A stretch of 64,000 nt of DNA. Origin: an uncultured Bacteroidota bacterium (GTDB lineage: Bacteria; Bacteroidota; Bacteroidia; 2-12-FULL-35-15). Below the pieces are notes generated by a model, which was not told the DNA's origin, did not search any database, and saw only the letters and a list, made by a program, of their open reading frames with translations. Location of the stretch: NCBI GenBank assembly GCA_903847205.1, contig CAINDA010000045.1, positions 186,001 through 250,000 on the forward strand, read 5' to 3'. Below, piece by piece: positions 9,021 to 18,306 of this stretch (positions are counted from its first letter, which is position 1; each line of letters begins with the position of its first letter). The position numbers were made by a program, and so were the translations under genes.

Positions 9021-10517
9021 ATGAGCGAAATGTTTTTTAAAAGAGCTGCAATTGTTTTTTTTGTATGCCTATTTGCAGCAGGCTGTTTTGCGTTTTCCGA
9101 TTATGGAATATCCTGGGATGAGGGTATGCAGCGCTCGCTGGTTGGCGAAGTAAATTATAATTTTATTAAAACCGGAAATTCAGATATGCTGCTCACGAAT
9201 TCGTGCAAGTACTATGGTCCGGCATTTGAAACCCTTTTGTATGCAGCAGAGAAATTTTTTAACTTATCAGATCCGCATTCTATTTTTATTCTGAGACACG
9301 GCATATCTTTTTTAACTTTTTTTATTGCTTCTATATGTTTTTACCTGTTGTGCTTTAAAATTTTTAAAAGCAGGGGCATCGCGCTGTTAGGCAGTATTAT
9401 GCTTGCCGCCTCCCCGCGGATATTTGCTGACAGCTTTTATAATTCGAAAGATTTGCCCATGCTCTGCTTTTGTATAATTGCATGCTATACTATGTTTTTA
9501 TTTATAGAAAAGCCGACTATTTTAAGAGCCACCTTTCATGCCCTTTTTTGCGGGATTGTTTTGGATATACGAATATTAGGCTTGCTGCTGCCCATTGCAA
9601 CCCTATATTTATTTATATTTCAAAAGGAAAAAAAAGTAATTCCTCTTTTAGTATTTATAGTTTACACCTTGTTTTTTATAATTGCATTCTGGCCGCTGCT
9701 TTGGCTGAATCCAATGCAGCATTTTATTGAGGCGTTCAAGCAGATGAGCAACTATCCGGTAATGGGCGCTACAGATTTATATATGGGAAATAATGTTCCG
9801 GCTTCCAACCTGCCATGGCATTATCTTCCGGTTTGGATAGGCATAACGACTCCAATCTGTTACTCATTTTTTTTCTTGACAGGTCTGTTTTTTTTAATTA
9901 AAAATACGCTTGTCGATTTTAAAAGTACCCTTGAAATGCAGCCTGTTTTATTTATTTTTTTCGCGCCGGTATTGGCTGTTGTCATCCTGAATTCAACACT
10001 TTACGATGGCTGGAGACATTTGTTTTTTGTGTATCCGTTTTTTTTAATCATTGCTGTATTTGGTTTTACACAATTAATTCAAGATGTAAAAAATGCTGCG
10101 GCTGTTAAATTTATTACCTATTCAACCGTTGTATTAATTGCCTCTGTAATCATTACCATGGTTGAGATTCATCCTTTTCAAAATGTCTATTTTAACATGT
10201 TGGCCGGGAATAATATCAGGCAGAAATATGAATTGGATTACTGGGGATTGTCATATAAGCAGGGGCTTGAATATATCTTAGCACATGATAAATCAAATCA
10301 AATAAATATTGCTGCAGAAAATTCTCCCGGCTTTTTAAATTTCAATATAATACCTGCAGAAGAGCGGAAGCGTCTTGTCAGGAATAACAATATTAATACC
10401 GCCGATTACTTTCTGAGTAATTTCAGAAATCATCCTCAGGATTATAATTTTGGTACTTCGGTTTTCCAAATTAATGCGGGCGGTGAAAAGATTATGGAGG
10501 TTTTAAAGTTAAAGTAA
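9021..10517 (+). CDS. GT-C membrane glycosyltransferase, PMT/ArnT-like (paralogue 1 of 3)
   Basis: A 498-residue multi-pass protein that probably transfers a sugar from a polyprenyl-phosphate donor outside the cytoplasmic membrane. After the first helix, the external loop carries Asp33-Glu34 in DYGISWDEGMQRSL, the acidic pair expected of GT39/GT83-type enzymes. About ten to twelve helices follow, then a short soluble tail with FELDYWGLSYKQGLEY-like wording (here YELDYWGLSYKQGLEYIL). Close paralogues at 40419 and 43899 share the start, the YYGPAFE block and the DYWGLSYK block. Donor and acceptor are not evident. No other gene overlaps; it lies 113 bp after the terminator. Confidence 0.83.
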   Translation: MSEMFFKRAAIVFFVCLFAAGCFAFSDYGISWDEGMQRSLVGEVNYNFIKTGNSDMLLTNSCKYYGPAFETLLYAAEKFFNLSDPHSIFILRHGISFLTFFIASICFYLLCFKIFKSRGIALLGSIMLAASPRIFADSFYNSKDLPMLCFCIIACYTMFLFIEKPTILRATFHALFCGIVLDIRILGLLLPIATLYLFIFQKEKKVIPLLVFIVYTLFFIIAFWPLLWLNPMQHFIEAFKQMSNYPVMGATDLYMGNNVPASNLPWHYLPVWIGITTPICYSFFFLTGLFFLIKNTLVDFKSTLEMQPVLFIFFAPVLAVVILNSTLYDGWRHLFFVYPFFLIIAVFGFTQLIQDVKNAAAVKFITYSTVVLIASVIITMVEIHPFQNVYFNMLAGNNIRQKYELDYWGLSYKQGLEYILAHDKSNQINIAAENSPGFLNFNIIPAEERKRLVRNNNINTADYFLSNFRNHPQDYNFGTSVFQINAGGEKIMEVLKLK

Positions 10518-10620
10518 ACCTTAAAAAGATTATAGTAATTGCATATTTTTGAATGAAGGAGGAAGCTGCTGAATTTATAATGAATTAGAGGTTTTTGGCA
10601 GTATTCCTAACTATAAAATA

Positions 10621-11856
10621 ATGGATCATCTGAAAAAATATAAAGACTTATACCTGCTCAATTATTTATTGATCACGATATATTTTATTTTTTTTTCCAC
10701 TCTGGGGATTAATGTCAGCGGGGGGATTATGTTTACCACCTTTGATTCAACTACCTATTGGAATACCAGTAATGAATTTTATAAATTTTCAGAAACAGGT
10801 TTTTCATATATCAGGCCGTTTTTATATCCTTTAATTATTCTTATTGTCTGCAAAGCATTTGGCATCATCGGCCTTTGGGTAGTTCAGCTTTTATTTTGGA
10901 TTATTTCAATCAACCTCGTTTTTTTTTCAATAAAACAAATAACAAAAAATCCAATACTTGCTTATGCCGGCGGTTTAATTATCGCTTTTAATTTTTCATA
11001 CATTGGCTTAACAATGCAGTGCCTTACTGAAGTTACTGCACTTTTTCTAATATCAATGTTAATTTATTTTGTATCCTTCAATGCTGAAAAAGCTGCTTCA
11101 TTGAAATTTTTTCACGGTTCCTTGTTTATACTTACCCTGCTGGCTGTTCTGAAGCCTGTTTTCTTTGTGCCGGTGCTTATAATGCTTTTTGTTATTCTAC
11201 CTATTTTTTATTTTAAAAAATATCTGCAGTCTCCAAAACACACTCTGATACTTGTATTAGTGATGATTCCCCTGCTTTTTCAAATGACGTTAATGAAGGT
11301 TAAGTACGATACATTTTCAATATCACAGATAAGTTCAGAAACATTCAGAAGTTATATACTTGCACAGGGTGTAAAACAAAACGATAATACCAGCTGGGAA
11401 GAGGCGAGGCTTAAAACAAAAAACTTTTCTACTTCTGAAATGCTTTCATATATAACTTCAAATAAAGGATTATATGCGACTATTTATATTCAAAATTTGA
11501 AATCTAACATGAATGCTTTTTCAAGTTTTTTATTGGGACCGAGGGGATTTATTTATCCTGGTTTTGTACGTTACATGGCTGTTATTAATACTTTATATTT
11601 TTATTTGCATACCATTTTTATTATTCCTCTTTTTATCACTGTTTATGCTGTTTATAGAAGAAAAGAAATGAATTATTATTTTGTTCTATTGCTTCTCCCG
11701 CTGTTTTTGATCTATTACATTTTTCTTACCAGCCCTATTTCCTTTGGAGAAGGCGATAGGCTTATCATTACCAGTCTGCCGCTTTGGGTATTCCTGTATG
11801 CCTTTACTTTAAACTACATTTTTAAATCAGTGCGAGCAGGTCAAAAAGTGCATTAA
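10621..11856 (+). CDS. Multi-pass membrane protein, probable GT-C glycosyltransferase
   Basis: A 411-residue protein with about ten hydrophobic helices. The first external loop has Asp42 in TTFDSTTYWN, resembling the D-S-x-x-Y motif at the catalytic loop of several bacterial GT-C families; the second loop region reads IRPFLYPLIILIV. It is 103 bp downstream of the GT-C gene at 9021 on the same strand and may be cotranscribed. I do not recognise a named family, so a polymerase- or flippase-like role cannot be excluded, although the single early acidic loop favours a transferase. The protein ends in a basic tail (SVRAGQKVH). Confidence 0.6.
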   Translation: MDHLKKYKDLYLLNYLLITIYFIFFSTLGINVSGGIMFTTFDSTTYWNTSNEFYKFSETGFSYIRPFLYPLIILIVCKAFGIIGLWVVQLLFWIISINLVFFSIKQITKNPILAYAGGLIIAFNFSYIGLTMQCLTEVTALFLISMLIYFVSFNAEKAASLKFFHGSLFILTLLAVLKPVFFVPVLIMLFVILPIFYFKKYLQSPKHTLILVLVMIPLLFQMTLMKVKYDTFSISQISSETFRSYILAQGVKQNDNTSWEEARLKTKNFSTSEMLSYITSNKGLYATIYIQNLKSNMNAFSSFLLGPRGFIYPGFVRYMAVINTLYFYLHTIFIIPLFITVYAVYRRKEMNYYFVLLLLPLFLIYYIFLTSPISFGEGDRLIITSLPLWVFLYAFTLNYIFKSVRAGQKVH

Positions 11857-12106
11857 GTTTTTTCTCGAAGTTTATATCAAACAGCAAAAGTTTTTTTTAC
11901 CTAAAATTGAGAGTTGAAACTATTTTTTAAAATCCTGATATTTTTTTATTTTGATGGTAATGACTTCTTCATAAAACAGTCCTATTATTGAATAAAAAAA
12001 TCTCTTTTTCTGCCATGTAAATTTCATTTTACCTTCCTGCTTCAAAGTTTCATTTAAGGGAAATAAAATGCTGACTCTATCAGAAAAACTGCCCGCAAAA
12101 ACAATG

Positions 12107-12137
12107 TTTGATTAGGGCAATTATTTCAGTATTTTTG
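12107..12137 (+). promoter_or_regulatory. Bacteroidota sigma-ABfr-type promoter of the sugar operon
   Basis: TTTG (12107-12110) and TATTTTTG (12130-12137) are separated by exactly 19 bp, matching -33 TTTG and -7 TAnnTTTG. Transcription would begin near 12142, about 30 nt before the oxidoreductase start. It is the best promoter in the window. The rest of 11857-12171 shows no gene or repeat. Confidence 0.75.
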
Positions 12138-12171
12138 TAATCTTTTGATAATTATATTTTACTTTATTTAA

Positions 12172-13173
12172 ATGAAAATTGGAATAATAGGTTTTGGTTA
12201 TTGGGGGCCCAACCTTCTTAGAAATTTTTCGGGGCTGGATAACTGTAAAGTAGAAATTGTTTCGGACTATAGGATGGAGCGCCTGGATATTGTAAAAAAA
12301 AATTATCCCTCCGTTAAAACGTCACTTACTGCAGATGACATTTTCAATGATTTATCAATTGATGCAGTAGTTATTGCAACACCGGTTTTCTCACATTTTG
12401 AATTGGCTGAAAAAGCGCTTGTAAGTAATAAGCATGTGTTGCTTGAAAAACCAATGACAGCCTCTAGTGCAGATGCCCAAAAATTAATTGATCTTTCATT
12501 ACAAAAAAATAAAGTATTGATGGTTGATCATACTTTTTTATATACCGGGGCTGTTCAAAAAATGAAGCATTTAGTTGACAGCGGCGATCTTGGTAAGGTA
12601 AATTACTTCGACTCTACCCGTATTAATCTTGGACTGTTTCAGCAGGATGTGAATGTTTTATGGGACCTCGCCCCTCATGATATTTCCATACTAACACATT
12701 TAATAGCAGAAAAACCATACAGTGTTAACGCTACTGGAATTTCGCACACAAATAACGAAATTGAAAATATAGCATATATGACGGTTAATTTTCAATCCGG
12801 TTTTATTGCGCATTTTAACTGCTCATGGTCTTCACCAGTAAAAATCAGAATGACTTTAGTGGGAGGGGATAAAAAAATGATCGTTTTTAATGATATGGAA
12901 CCGACCGAAAAAATAAAAATGTATGATACCGGTTACTCATTTAAAACAGACGAAGAAAAGCAGCGGATTCTTGTTGATTACAGGGCCGGTGATATTTTCA
13001 TACCCAAGGTACAAACCAATGAGGCGCTGACATTAATGGCGAAAGATTTTGTAAATGCAGTAAGCAATGGAGGCAGTCCAATATCCGATTGTTACTTGGG
13101 TTTGGAGGTAGTCAAAATTTTGGAAGCAGCACAAAAGTCGATTAAACAAAAAGGGAAAGAAATTTTATTGTAA
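12172..13173 (+). CDS. Gfo/Idh/MocA family oxidoreductase, sugar 3-dehydrogenase-like
   Basis: NAD(P)-dependent oxidation of a hexose or hexuronate ring, giving a keto sugar for transamination. The 333 residues show the Rossmann start GIIGFGYWGPNLL (4-16), the family Glu-Lys-Pro (92-94, EKPMT) that places the catalytic lysine, and a C-terminal alpha/beta substrate domain with DLAPHDISIL. The next two genes are a beta-helix acyltransferase and a DegT aminotransferase, the same trio as WlbA/WbpB, WlbB/WbpD and WlbC/WbpE for 3-amino sugars. That parallel supports a nucleotide-sugar 3-dehydrogenase, but a specific substrate is not proven. First gene after the 12107-12137 promoter. Confidence 0.85.
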   Translation: MKIGIIGFGYWGPNLLRNFSGLDNCKVEIVSDYRMERLDIVKKNYPSVKTSLTADDIFNDLSIDAVVIATPVFSHFELAEKALVSNKHVLLEKPMTASSADAQKLIDLSLQKNKVLMVDHTFLYTGAVQKMKHLVDSGDLGKVNYFDSTRINLGLFQQDVNVLWDLAPHDISILTHLIAEKPYSVNATGISHTNNEIENIAYMTVNFQSGFIAHFNCSWSSPVKIRMTLVGGDKKMIVFNDMEPTEKIKMYDTGYSFKTDEEKQRILVDYRAGDIFIPKVQTNEALTLMAKDFVNAVSNGGSPISDCYLGLEVVKILEAAQKSIKQKGKEILL

Positions 13174-13182
13174 TTTAATTTT

Positions 13183-13671
13183 ATGGAAACAGTTACAATC
13201 AGCAATGAAAAGCAGTCTTTGAACAATGTAAAATTGGGAAAAGATGTTAAAGTTTTCAACTTTGTAAATGCATACGGATGTTCAATTGATGATAATTCTA
13301 AAGTAGGTGCTTTTGTGGAAATACAGAAAGGCGCATCCATTGGAAAAAACTGCAAAATATCAAGTCATACTTTTATTTGTGAAGGGGTTCATATTGAAGA
13401 CAACTGCTTCATTGGCCATGGCGTGATGTTTACGAATGATTTATTCCCAAAAGCTGTTAATCCGGATGGATCACAGCAAACAGATGCTGATTGGAAATTG
13501 GTAGAAACATTTGTAAAAAAAGGCGCATCTATAGGCAGTAATGCCACCATATTATGCGGCATTACAATCGGTGAAAATGCTTTAATAGGCGCAGGCGCAG
13601 TTGTAACAAAAAATGTTCCGGCTAATACAATTGCAGCTGGAAATCCTGCAAAAATACTTAAGAAAATATGA
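13183..13671 (+). CDS. Left-handed beta-helix N-acyltransferase (WbpD/FdtC-like)
   Basis: Probably acylates the amino group of a 3-amino sugar nucleotide using acetyl-CoA or another acyl thioester. The 162 residues are built of hexapeptide turns ([37 protein letters not shown]) with the loop [14 protein letters not shown], the wording found in sugar N-acetyltransferases of the WbpD/FdtC group, and an AGNPAKI ending. It is 9 bp after the oxidoreductase and overlaps the aminotransferase by 4 bp (ATGA), so the three are translationally linked. Acyl specificity cannot be read; the ACP cassette downstream makes a non-acetyl donor possible. Confidence 0.85.
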   Translation: METVTISNEKQSLNNVKLGKDVKVFNFVNAYGCSIDDNSKVGAFVEIQKGASIGKNCKISSHTFICEGVHIEDNCFIGHGVMFTNDLFPKAVNPDGSQQTDADWKLVETFVKKGASIGSNATILCGITIGENALIGAGAVVTKNVPANTIAAGNPAKILKKI

Positions 13672-14780
13672 AAACAGGCATCATAAAAAAAATCAACTGT
13701 CTTGATTTAAAGGGACAGCATCAGCAGATAAAAAAAGAAATTTTTGAAGCATTCGAAAAAGTGTACGATAACACTGCTTTTTCAGGCGGTTCCTTTGTTG
13801 AAGAATTTGAAAAAAAGTATGCGGCTTTTTGCGGAACAAAATATGCTGTTGGATTAAATAACGGAACAAGCGCGCTCCATTTGGCAATGATTGCCCTTGG
13901 AATTGGTGAAGGAGACGAAGTTATCCTGCCTGCCAACACCTTTGTTGCAACGGCATGGGGAGTGTCTTATACAGGTGCGGTACCTGTATTTGTTGATTGT
14001 ACGGCTGATACGTGGCAGATTGACGTTTCTAAAATAGAACAAAAAATAACAAATAAAACCAAAGCGATTATTGGTGTTCACTTATATGGACAGCCTTTTG
14101 ATATTGGCGGGCTTGCTGCAATTGCTAAAAAACATAATTTATTTTTTGTGGAAGATGCTGCGCAGGCGCAGGGAGCAAAATACAAAGGTGTTAATGTAGG
14201 CAGCTTTGGTGAAATGGCCTGCTTTAGTTTTTATCCCGGAAAAAATTTAGGAGCCTGCGGAGAAGCAGGAGGAATAACAACCAGCAATGATGCGTATTTT
14301 AAGCATTTGCAGAGTCTCCGAAATCATGGTTCTTTAGTCAGGTACTATCATGACGAAATTGGATACAATTACCGGATGGGCGGTTTAGAAGCGGCTTCGT
14401 TGAATATTAAATTAAAGTATTTAAATGGATGGAATGATAGAAGAAAAATCATTGCAAAACGATACCAGGCTGAAATTAAAAATACAAAAATAAAAATCCA
14501 GACCCAGCCGGAATGGGCTGATTCTATTTACCATTTATTTGTGGCGACTACCGAAAAGCGAGATGAGTTTATTAAATATCTCAACGAAAATAATATTAAT
14601 CCCGGCTTGCATTATCCTATACCCTGCCATTTGCAGAAGGCTTATGCGCATTTAGAATATAAAAAAGGAGATTGCCCCAATGCAGAATATTTAGCTGAAC
14701 ATTGCCTGTCACTGCCTATGTATGCAGAGTTAACGGATGAGGAAGTAAATAATGTTATTGATGTAATAAACAATTATTAA
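13668..14780 (+). CDS. DegT/DnrJ/EryC1 PLP-dependent sugar aminotransferase
   Basis: Transfers an amino group, normally from glutamate, to a keto sugar nucleotide. The 370 residues show [11 protein letters not shown] (64-74), the EDAAQAQGA aspartate loop that contacts the PLP ring (about 162-170), and Lys192 in [17 protein letters not shown] as the PLP Schiff-base lysine. The YPGKNLG form is typical of 3-aminotransferases such as FdtB, QdtB or WlbC rather than 4-aminotransferases. It overlaps the acyltransferase upstream by 4 bp and the formyltransferase downstream by 1 bp. The substrate is inferred to be the product of the oxidoreductase at 12172. Confidence 0.9.
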   Translation: MKTGIIKKINCLDLKGQHQQIKKEIFEAFEKVYDNTAFSGGSFVEEFEKKYAAFCGTKYAVGLNNGTSALHLAMIALGIGEGDEVILPANTFVATAWGVSYTGAVPVFVDCTADTWQIDVSKIEQKITNKTKAIIGVHLYGQPFDIGGLAAIAKKHNLFFVEDAAQAQGAKYKGVNVGSFGEMACFSFYPGKNLGACGEAGGITTSNDAYFKHLQSLRNHGSLVRYYHDEIGYNYRMGGLEAASLNIKLKYLNGWNDRRKIIAKRYQAEIKNTKIKIQTQPEWADSIYHLFVATTEKRDEFIKYLNENNINPGLHYPIPCHLQKAYAHLEYKKGDCPNAEYLAEHCLSLPMYAELTDEEVNNVIDVINNY

Positions 14781-15709
14781 TGAAGTTTTCTTTTATCGGC
14801 GGAACATACAGAGGATATGAACTCCTGAAGGCATTATTAAATGCCGGACATATTCCTGATTCAATAGTGATTTTGAAAGAAGATGAACACGAAGTCCTAA
14901 AGTGCTCGTCTCAAATAACTGAACTTGCCCAGCTGCATAATATTCCGTTTGGCTGTAAAAAAAAATTAACAGACACCGATTATAAAAATTACGAAACGGC
15001 ATCACTCGATTTTATTATTGTCTGCGGTTGGAGAACTTTGATAAATCCTGAATTAAATAAATCCCTGAAATTTGGAATGGTTGCTGCCCACGATTCGCTT
15101 TTGCCAAAATACAGAGGGTTTGCACCGATTAACTGGGCGATTATTAACGGCGAGAAAGAATGCGGCGTAACGCTGATATTAATAAATAATGGGGAAACAG
15201 ATTCCGGAAAAATAATTTCTCAGAAGGCGGTTGTAATAAATGATAACGAATATGGATGGGATGTATATCAAAATGTTATCAAGGCAACGATTGAAATTTA
15301 TTTAGAGTTCTTTTCAAACTTTGAGAATAACAAAATTGTTACTTCAGAACAAAATGAACTCGAGGCAACCTATACTTGCAAAAGAACACCTGATGACGGC
15401 CGGATAGACTGGAACAAAAGCTCCAAGATAATTTATGATTTGATCAGGGCAATTGCGCATCCTTATCCTGGTGCATTTTGCGAGTTTGATTCAAAAAGAT
15501 TTTCTATCAGGAAGGCAGAATTGGGAAAGAATAATGAAAAAAAATTTTCCGGCAGAATTCCCGGCAGGGTAATATCAATTAATACTGATTCAATCGAAGT
15601 TCTCTGCGGTCAGGGTACAATTTCTATACTTGAATGGGAATGTAAAAACACCGGTGAGGTCAGCAGTCCAAACAAGGTTGTTAAAAGCATAACTGCAAAA
15701 TTAATTTGA
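14780..15709 (+). CDS. Methionyl-tRNA formyltransferase-like sugar N-formyltransferase
   Basis: Likely transfers a formyl group from N10-formyltetrahydrofolate to an amino sugar. The 309 residues show the formyltransferase core with AHDSLLPKYRGFAPINWAI (103-121) and an acidic site NNGETDSGKI (136-145), then a C-terminal domain of the Fmt type. His104 and Asp141 of the usual Asn-His-Asp set are present, but the Asn position (102) reads Ala. Context next to an aminotransferase argues for a sugar amine acceptor rather than Met-tRNA; a housekeeping fmt would not sit in this operon. If inactive as a formyltransferase it could be a related one-carbon enzyme. Confidence 0.8.
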   Translation: MKFSFIGGTYRGYELLKALLNAGHIPDSIVILKEDEHEVLKCSSQITELAQLHNIPFGCKKKLTDTDYKNYETASLDFIIVCGWRTLINPELNKSLKFGMVAAHDSLLPKYRGFAPINWAIINGEKECGVTLILINNGETDSGKIISQKAVVINDNEYGWDVYQNVIKATIEIYLEFFSNFENNKIVTSEQNELEATYTCKRTPDDGRIDWNKSSKIIYDLIRAIAHPYPGAFCEFDSKRFSIRKAELGKNNEKKFSGRIPGRVISINTDSIEVLCGQGTISILEWECKNTGEVSSPNKVVKSITAKLI

Positions 15710-15712
15710 ACT

Positions 15713-16474
15713 ATGGATGAATTTGCAATCTCTATCGATATAGACTGGGCGCCTGATTTTGCAATTGAAGAGGCCGCCAAGATACTAACAGATCACCAGG
15801 TTAAATGTACCTGGTTCATAACCCATAATTCGCCTGCTGTAAAAAAACTTTCACAGAATAGTTTGTTTGAATTGGGCATTCACCCCAATTTTTTTCTGTT
15901 TAGTTCACAAGGAAATAATGAAGATGAAATAATCAAGTTTTGTTTTGACATTGTTCCGGGAGCCAAATGTGTGCGTACTCATGCGCTTTTCCAATCTTCA
16001 AGATTATTGAAGAAATTAAGGGAAGACTATGGGCTTTTAACTGATTCATCGGTTTATTTACCATATGCCTCCAATATTCAGCCGCATATCGTGAATTATT
16101 CACATAATTCAAAACCTTTAACTAGAATTCCCTATTTTTGGGAAGACGACTTGGAGTGTTATACGGCAGGCAAAACCTGGGAGTTTGACAATAAAAAATT
16201 TTTTGCCGAAGGCCTTAAAATATTTAATTTCCATCCAACTTATATATATTTGAATATCGATGAAATGCATGGCTATGAAAAATTGAAAGTGGAAAAATGT
16301 TCTAAAAAGCCTTTATATCAGGTAGAGAAAGAAGAAATGGCTGAATATAAAAATACAGGAAAAGGAGCAGGAACCTTATTTCAGAAGGTTGTTGAATATA
16401 TTCATAATTACCAGAATGGATCTCAAACCTTATCTGAGATTAGAGAAAAATATATTTCCAGCTTAGAAAAATAA
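15713..16474 (+). CDS. Polysaccharide deacetylase-like protein
   Basis: A 253-residue cytosolic-looking protein (no signal peptide) with the NodB-type features SIDIDWAPDF (7-16, metal and catalytic aspartates), GIHPNF near residue 56 and RTHALF near residue 95, as in WalW-like members seen in O-antigen loci. Predicted to remove an N-acyl or related group from a sugar, or to act on a similar C-N bond. It lies 3 bp after the formyltransferase. A deacylase beside acylating enzymes could free one nitrogen for a different acyl group; this is inference. Confidence 0.72.
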   Translation: MDEFAISIDIDWAPDFAIEEAAKILTDHQVKCTWFITHNSPAVKKLSQNSLFELGIHPNFFLFSSQGNNEDEIIKFCFDIVPGAKCVRTHALFQSSRLLKKLREDYGLLTDSSVYLPYASNIQPHIVNYSHNSKPLTRIPYFWEDDLECYTAGKTWEFDNKKFFAEGLKIFNFHPTYIYLNIDEMHGYEKLKVEKCSKKPLYQVEKEEMAEYKNTGKGAGTLFQKVVEYIHNYQNGSQTLSEIREKYISSLEK

Positions 16475-16543
16475 AATATACTGCGTATTGTCAAAAGCGC
16501 AAATTGGTAAGAGTGATGACGCAACTGGACTGGCAGAAGGAAA

Positions 16544-17110
16544 ATGACTGAAGAGGAATTATTTAGATTAAAAACCGAAGTTGTACTCGGAAAAAATATA
16601 AACTTAAGACTTGCTTCAGAAAACGATGCGGCGTTTATCTTAGAGTTACGGCTTAACCCGCTCTTGAATAAATACATTGGGCAGACAGATCCCAGCCTTG
16701 AAAAACAAAAAGAGTGGATAGAAAATTCATTAAAAAAAATAACTGATTTTCATTTTATTATTGAAAATAAGGAAGGGAAACAATACGGTACAGTTGCAAT
16801 TTATAACATTGATTATGAAAATGGAACAGCTGAATGGGGACGATGGGTTATTAAGCCTGGCAGTTTTGTTTTTTTTCCTGTAGAGTCTGCTGTCTTAGTT
16901 TTAAATTTCGCATTTACAAAGCTGGGGCTTAAAAAACTTACAGGCGGAGCTAATAATAAAAACATACAAGTTGTGAATTTTCATAAGATGTATGGAGCAG
17001 TTTCCTCAGTGGATGAAACCCATACATGGTTTTTATTTGAAGAACAAAACTTTATAAAAATTTTAAAACTGTTTAAAAAATTTCACAGCATACAAATAAA
17101 CAATAAGTAA
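16544..17110 (+). CDS. GNAT family N-acetyltransferase
   Basis: A 188-residue GNAT protein of the RimJ/PseH-like type: INLRLASENDAAFILELR near the start is the usual beta1-alpha1 region, followed by a TAEWGRWVI segment and a core helix FTKLGLKKLTGGANNKN for the CoA pyrophosphate. In a sugar operon, acylation of a 4-amino sugar (as PseH does) is more plausible than of ribosomal protein. A 69-bp gap precedes it. The acyl donor could be acetyl-CoA or an acyl thioester from the cassette downstream. The acceptor cannot be assigned. Confidence 0.75.
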   Translation: MTEEELFRLKTEVVLGKNINLRLASENDAAFILELRLNPLLNKYIGQTDPSLEKQKEWIENSLKKITDFHFIIENKEGKQYGTVAIYNIDYENGTAEWGRWVIKPGSFVFFPVESAVLVLNFAFTKLGLKKLTGGANNKNIQVVNFHKMYGAVSSVDETHTWFLFEEQNFIKILKLFKKFHSIQINNK

Positions 17111-17267
17111 ATGATTCTCAATTTCTGAAAGATCTACATACATCCGTGCATGTAAAACCGGCTTAAAAGAATTTTACAAAAGCGGCAGAAATTATTTCTT
17201 GGATTACTAATTCGGTTAAAATAGTAATAAGTAAAATTGCGATATCTGCTGACATATAATTTATAAA

Positions 17268-17564
17268 ATGGAAAAAAAAAAAATTACAGAAATTGTAACT
17301 TCAACGGTATGTTCATTGGTAGAAACTTTGCCGGCAGAGCAAAAATTTATAGTGGATCAAAATACCATCTTATTCGGCACCGGTTCTAAAATTGATTCTT
17401 TGAGCCTCGTTTCAATAATTGTTGACTTAGAGGGAGTTTTTTCTTCTGACTATGGTATTGATATATCTTTGACAGATGACCGCGCCATGATGCGGAAAAA
17501 AAGCCCATTTGACAGCATCACAGCTCTGGTTGATTATATTGAGGAGTTGACACTTGAAAATTAA
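17268..17564 (+). CDS. Acyl carrier protein-like protein (ACP 1)
   Basis: A 98-residue acidic helical protein with a D-S-L site in GSKIDSLSLVSIIVDLE (about 40-56); the serine is the expected 4'-phosphopantetheine attachment. A second conserved region ends in FDSITALVDYIEEL, like the last ACP helix. It is longer than housekeeping AcpP (~78) and opens a group of acyl-processing genes with an SDR 26 bp downstream. It would carry an acyl chain while the neighbouring KAS III, reductases and dehydratase act. Its ribosome-site region is A-rich, typical for the phylum. Confidence 0.82.
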   Translation: MEKKKITEIVTSTVCSLVETLPAEQKFIVDQNTILFGTGSKIDSLSLVSIIVDLEGVFSSDYGIDISLTDDRAMMRKKSPFDSITALVDYIEELTLEN

Positions 17565-17590
17565 TCTGCTGATGCATAATAACAAATTCA

Positions 17591-18304
17591 ATGTATAAAG
17601 ATAAGATAGTATTAATTACAGGATCAAGCAGAGGAATTGGCAGCGAGACTGCCAATTATTTTTTGAAAAATAATGCAGTTGTAATTGGTTTGAGTAAGGG
17701 TGTTCCTGCAATTGGCAATGTAAATTATCATCATTTCAGTGTTGACTTGGCAAAGCCGGAAGAAATTATTAAAACATTTAAAAACATTGCAAAGCATTTC
17801 AAAAAAATTGATATTGTAATAAATAATGCGGCAGTATTAACATCGCAGTACTCTATGATTATGCCTTTAAAAAATGCTGTCGACATGGTTAATGTGGATC
17901 TGCTTGCAGTTTTTCTGGTTTCAAGAGAATCTGTGAAATTGATGCGCAAAAATCAGTACGGACGAATCATTAATATCAGCTCAATGGCTGTGAGTCTTGA
18001 GCCTGCCGGCGATTCATTATACGCGGCCTGTAAAGCAGGAATAAACACATTAGCAAATGTGATGGCAAAAGAGTTCGCTTCTTTTAATATCACCTGCAAT
18101 ACCTTGGCAATAACGGCTTATGAAACAGACATGTTAAAGCAGCATTCGCCTGAAGCGCAGATTAAAATAAAAGAGATAATCAAAAAACTGCCGATAGCCA
18201 GAATGGCCGAAAAAGATGACATTCTTAATGTAATTGATTTCTTTGCATCGAAACGAAGCGGGTACATTACGGCCCAAACCGTTTATTTAGGAGGAGTAAA
18301 TTAG
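17591..18304 (+). CDS. SDR family oxidoreductase, 3-oxoacyl-ACP reductase-like
   Basis: A 237-residue classical SDR. Visible are the nucleotide motif TGSSRGIG (10-17), INNAA (77-81), the catalytic Ser (INISS, 130/131), and Tyr144-x3-Lys148 in DSLYAACKAG. Length and layout match FabG. Between an ACP gene and a KAS III gene, a role as ketoreductase for a carrier-bound acyl chain is most likely. It ends 2 bp before the ATG of the hydrolase gene, indicating tight coupling. An amino- or deoxysugar reductase cannot be excluded. Confidence 0.85.
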   Translation: MYKDKIVLITGSSRGIGSETANYFLKNNAVVIGLSKGVPAIGNVNYHHFSVDLAKPEEIIKTFKNIAKHFKKIDIVINNAAVLTSQYSMIMPLKNAVDMVNVDLLAVFLVSRESVKLMRKNQYGRIINISSMAVSLEPAGDSLYAACKAGINTLANVMAKEFASFNITCNTLAITAYETDMLKQHSPEAQIKIKEIIKKLPIARMAEKDDILNVIDFFASKRSGYITAQTVYLGGVN

Positions 18305-18306
18305 TG

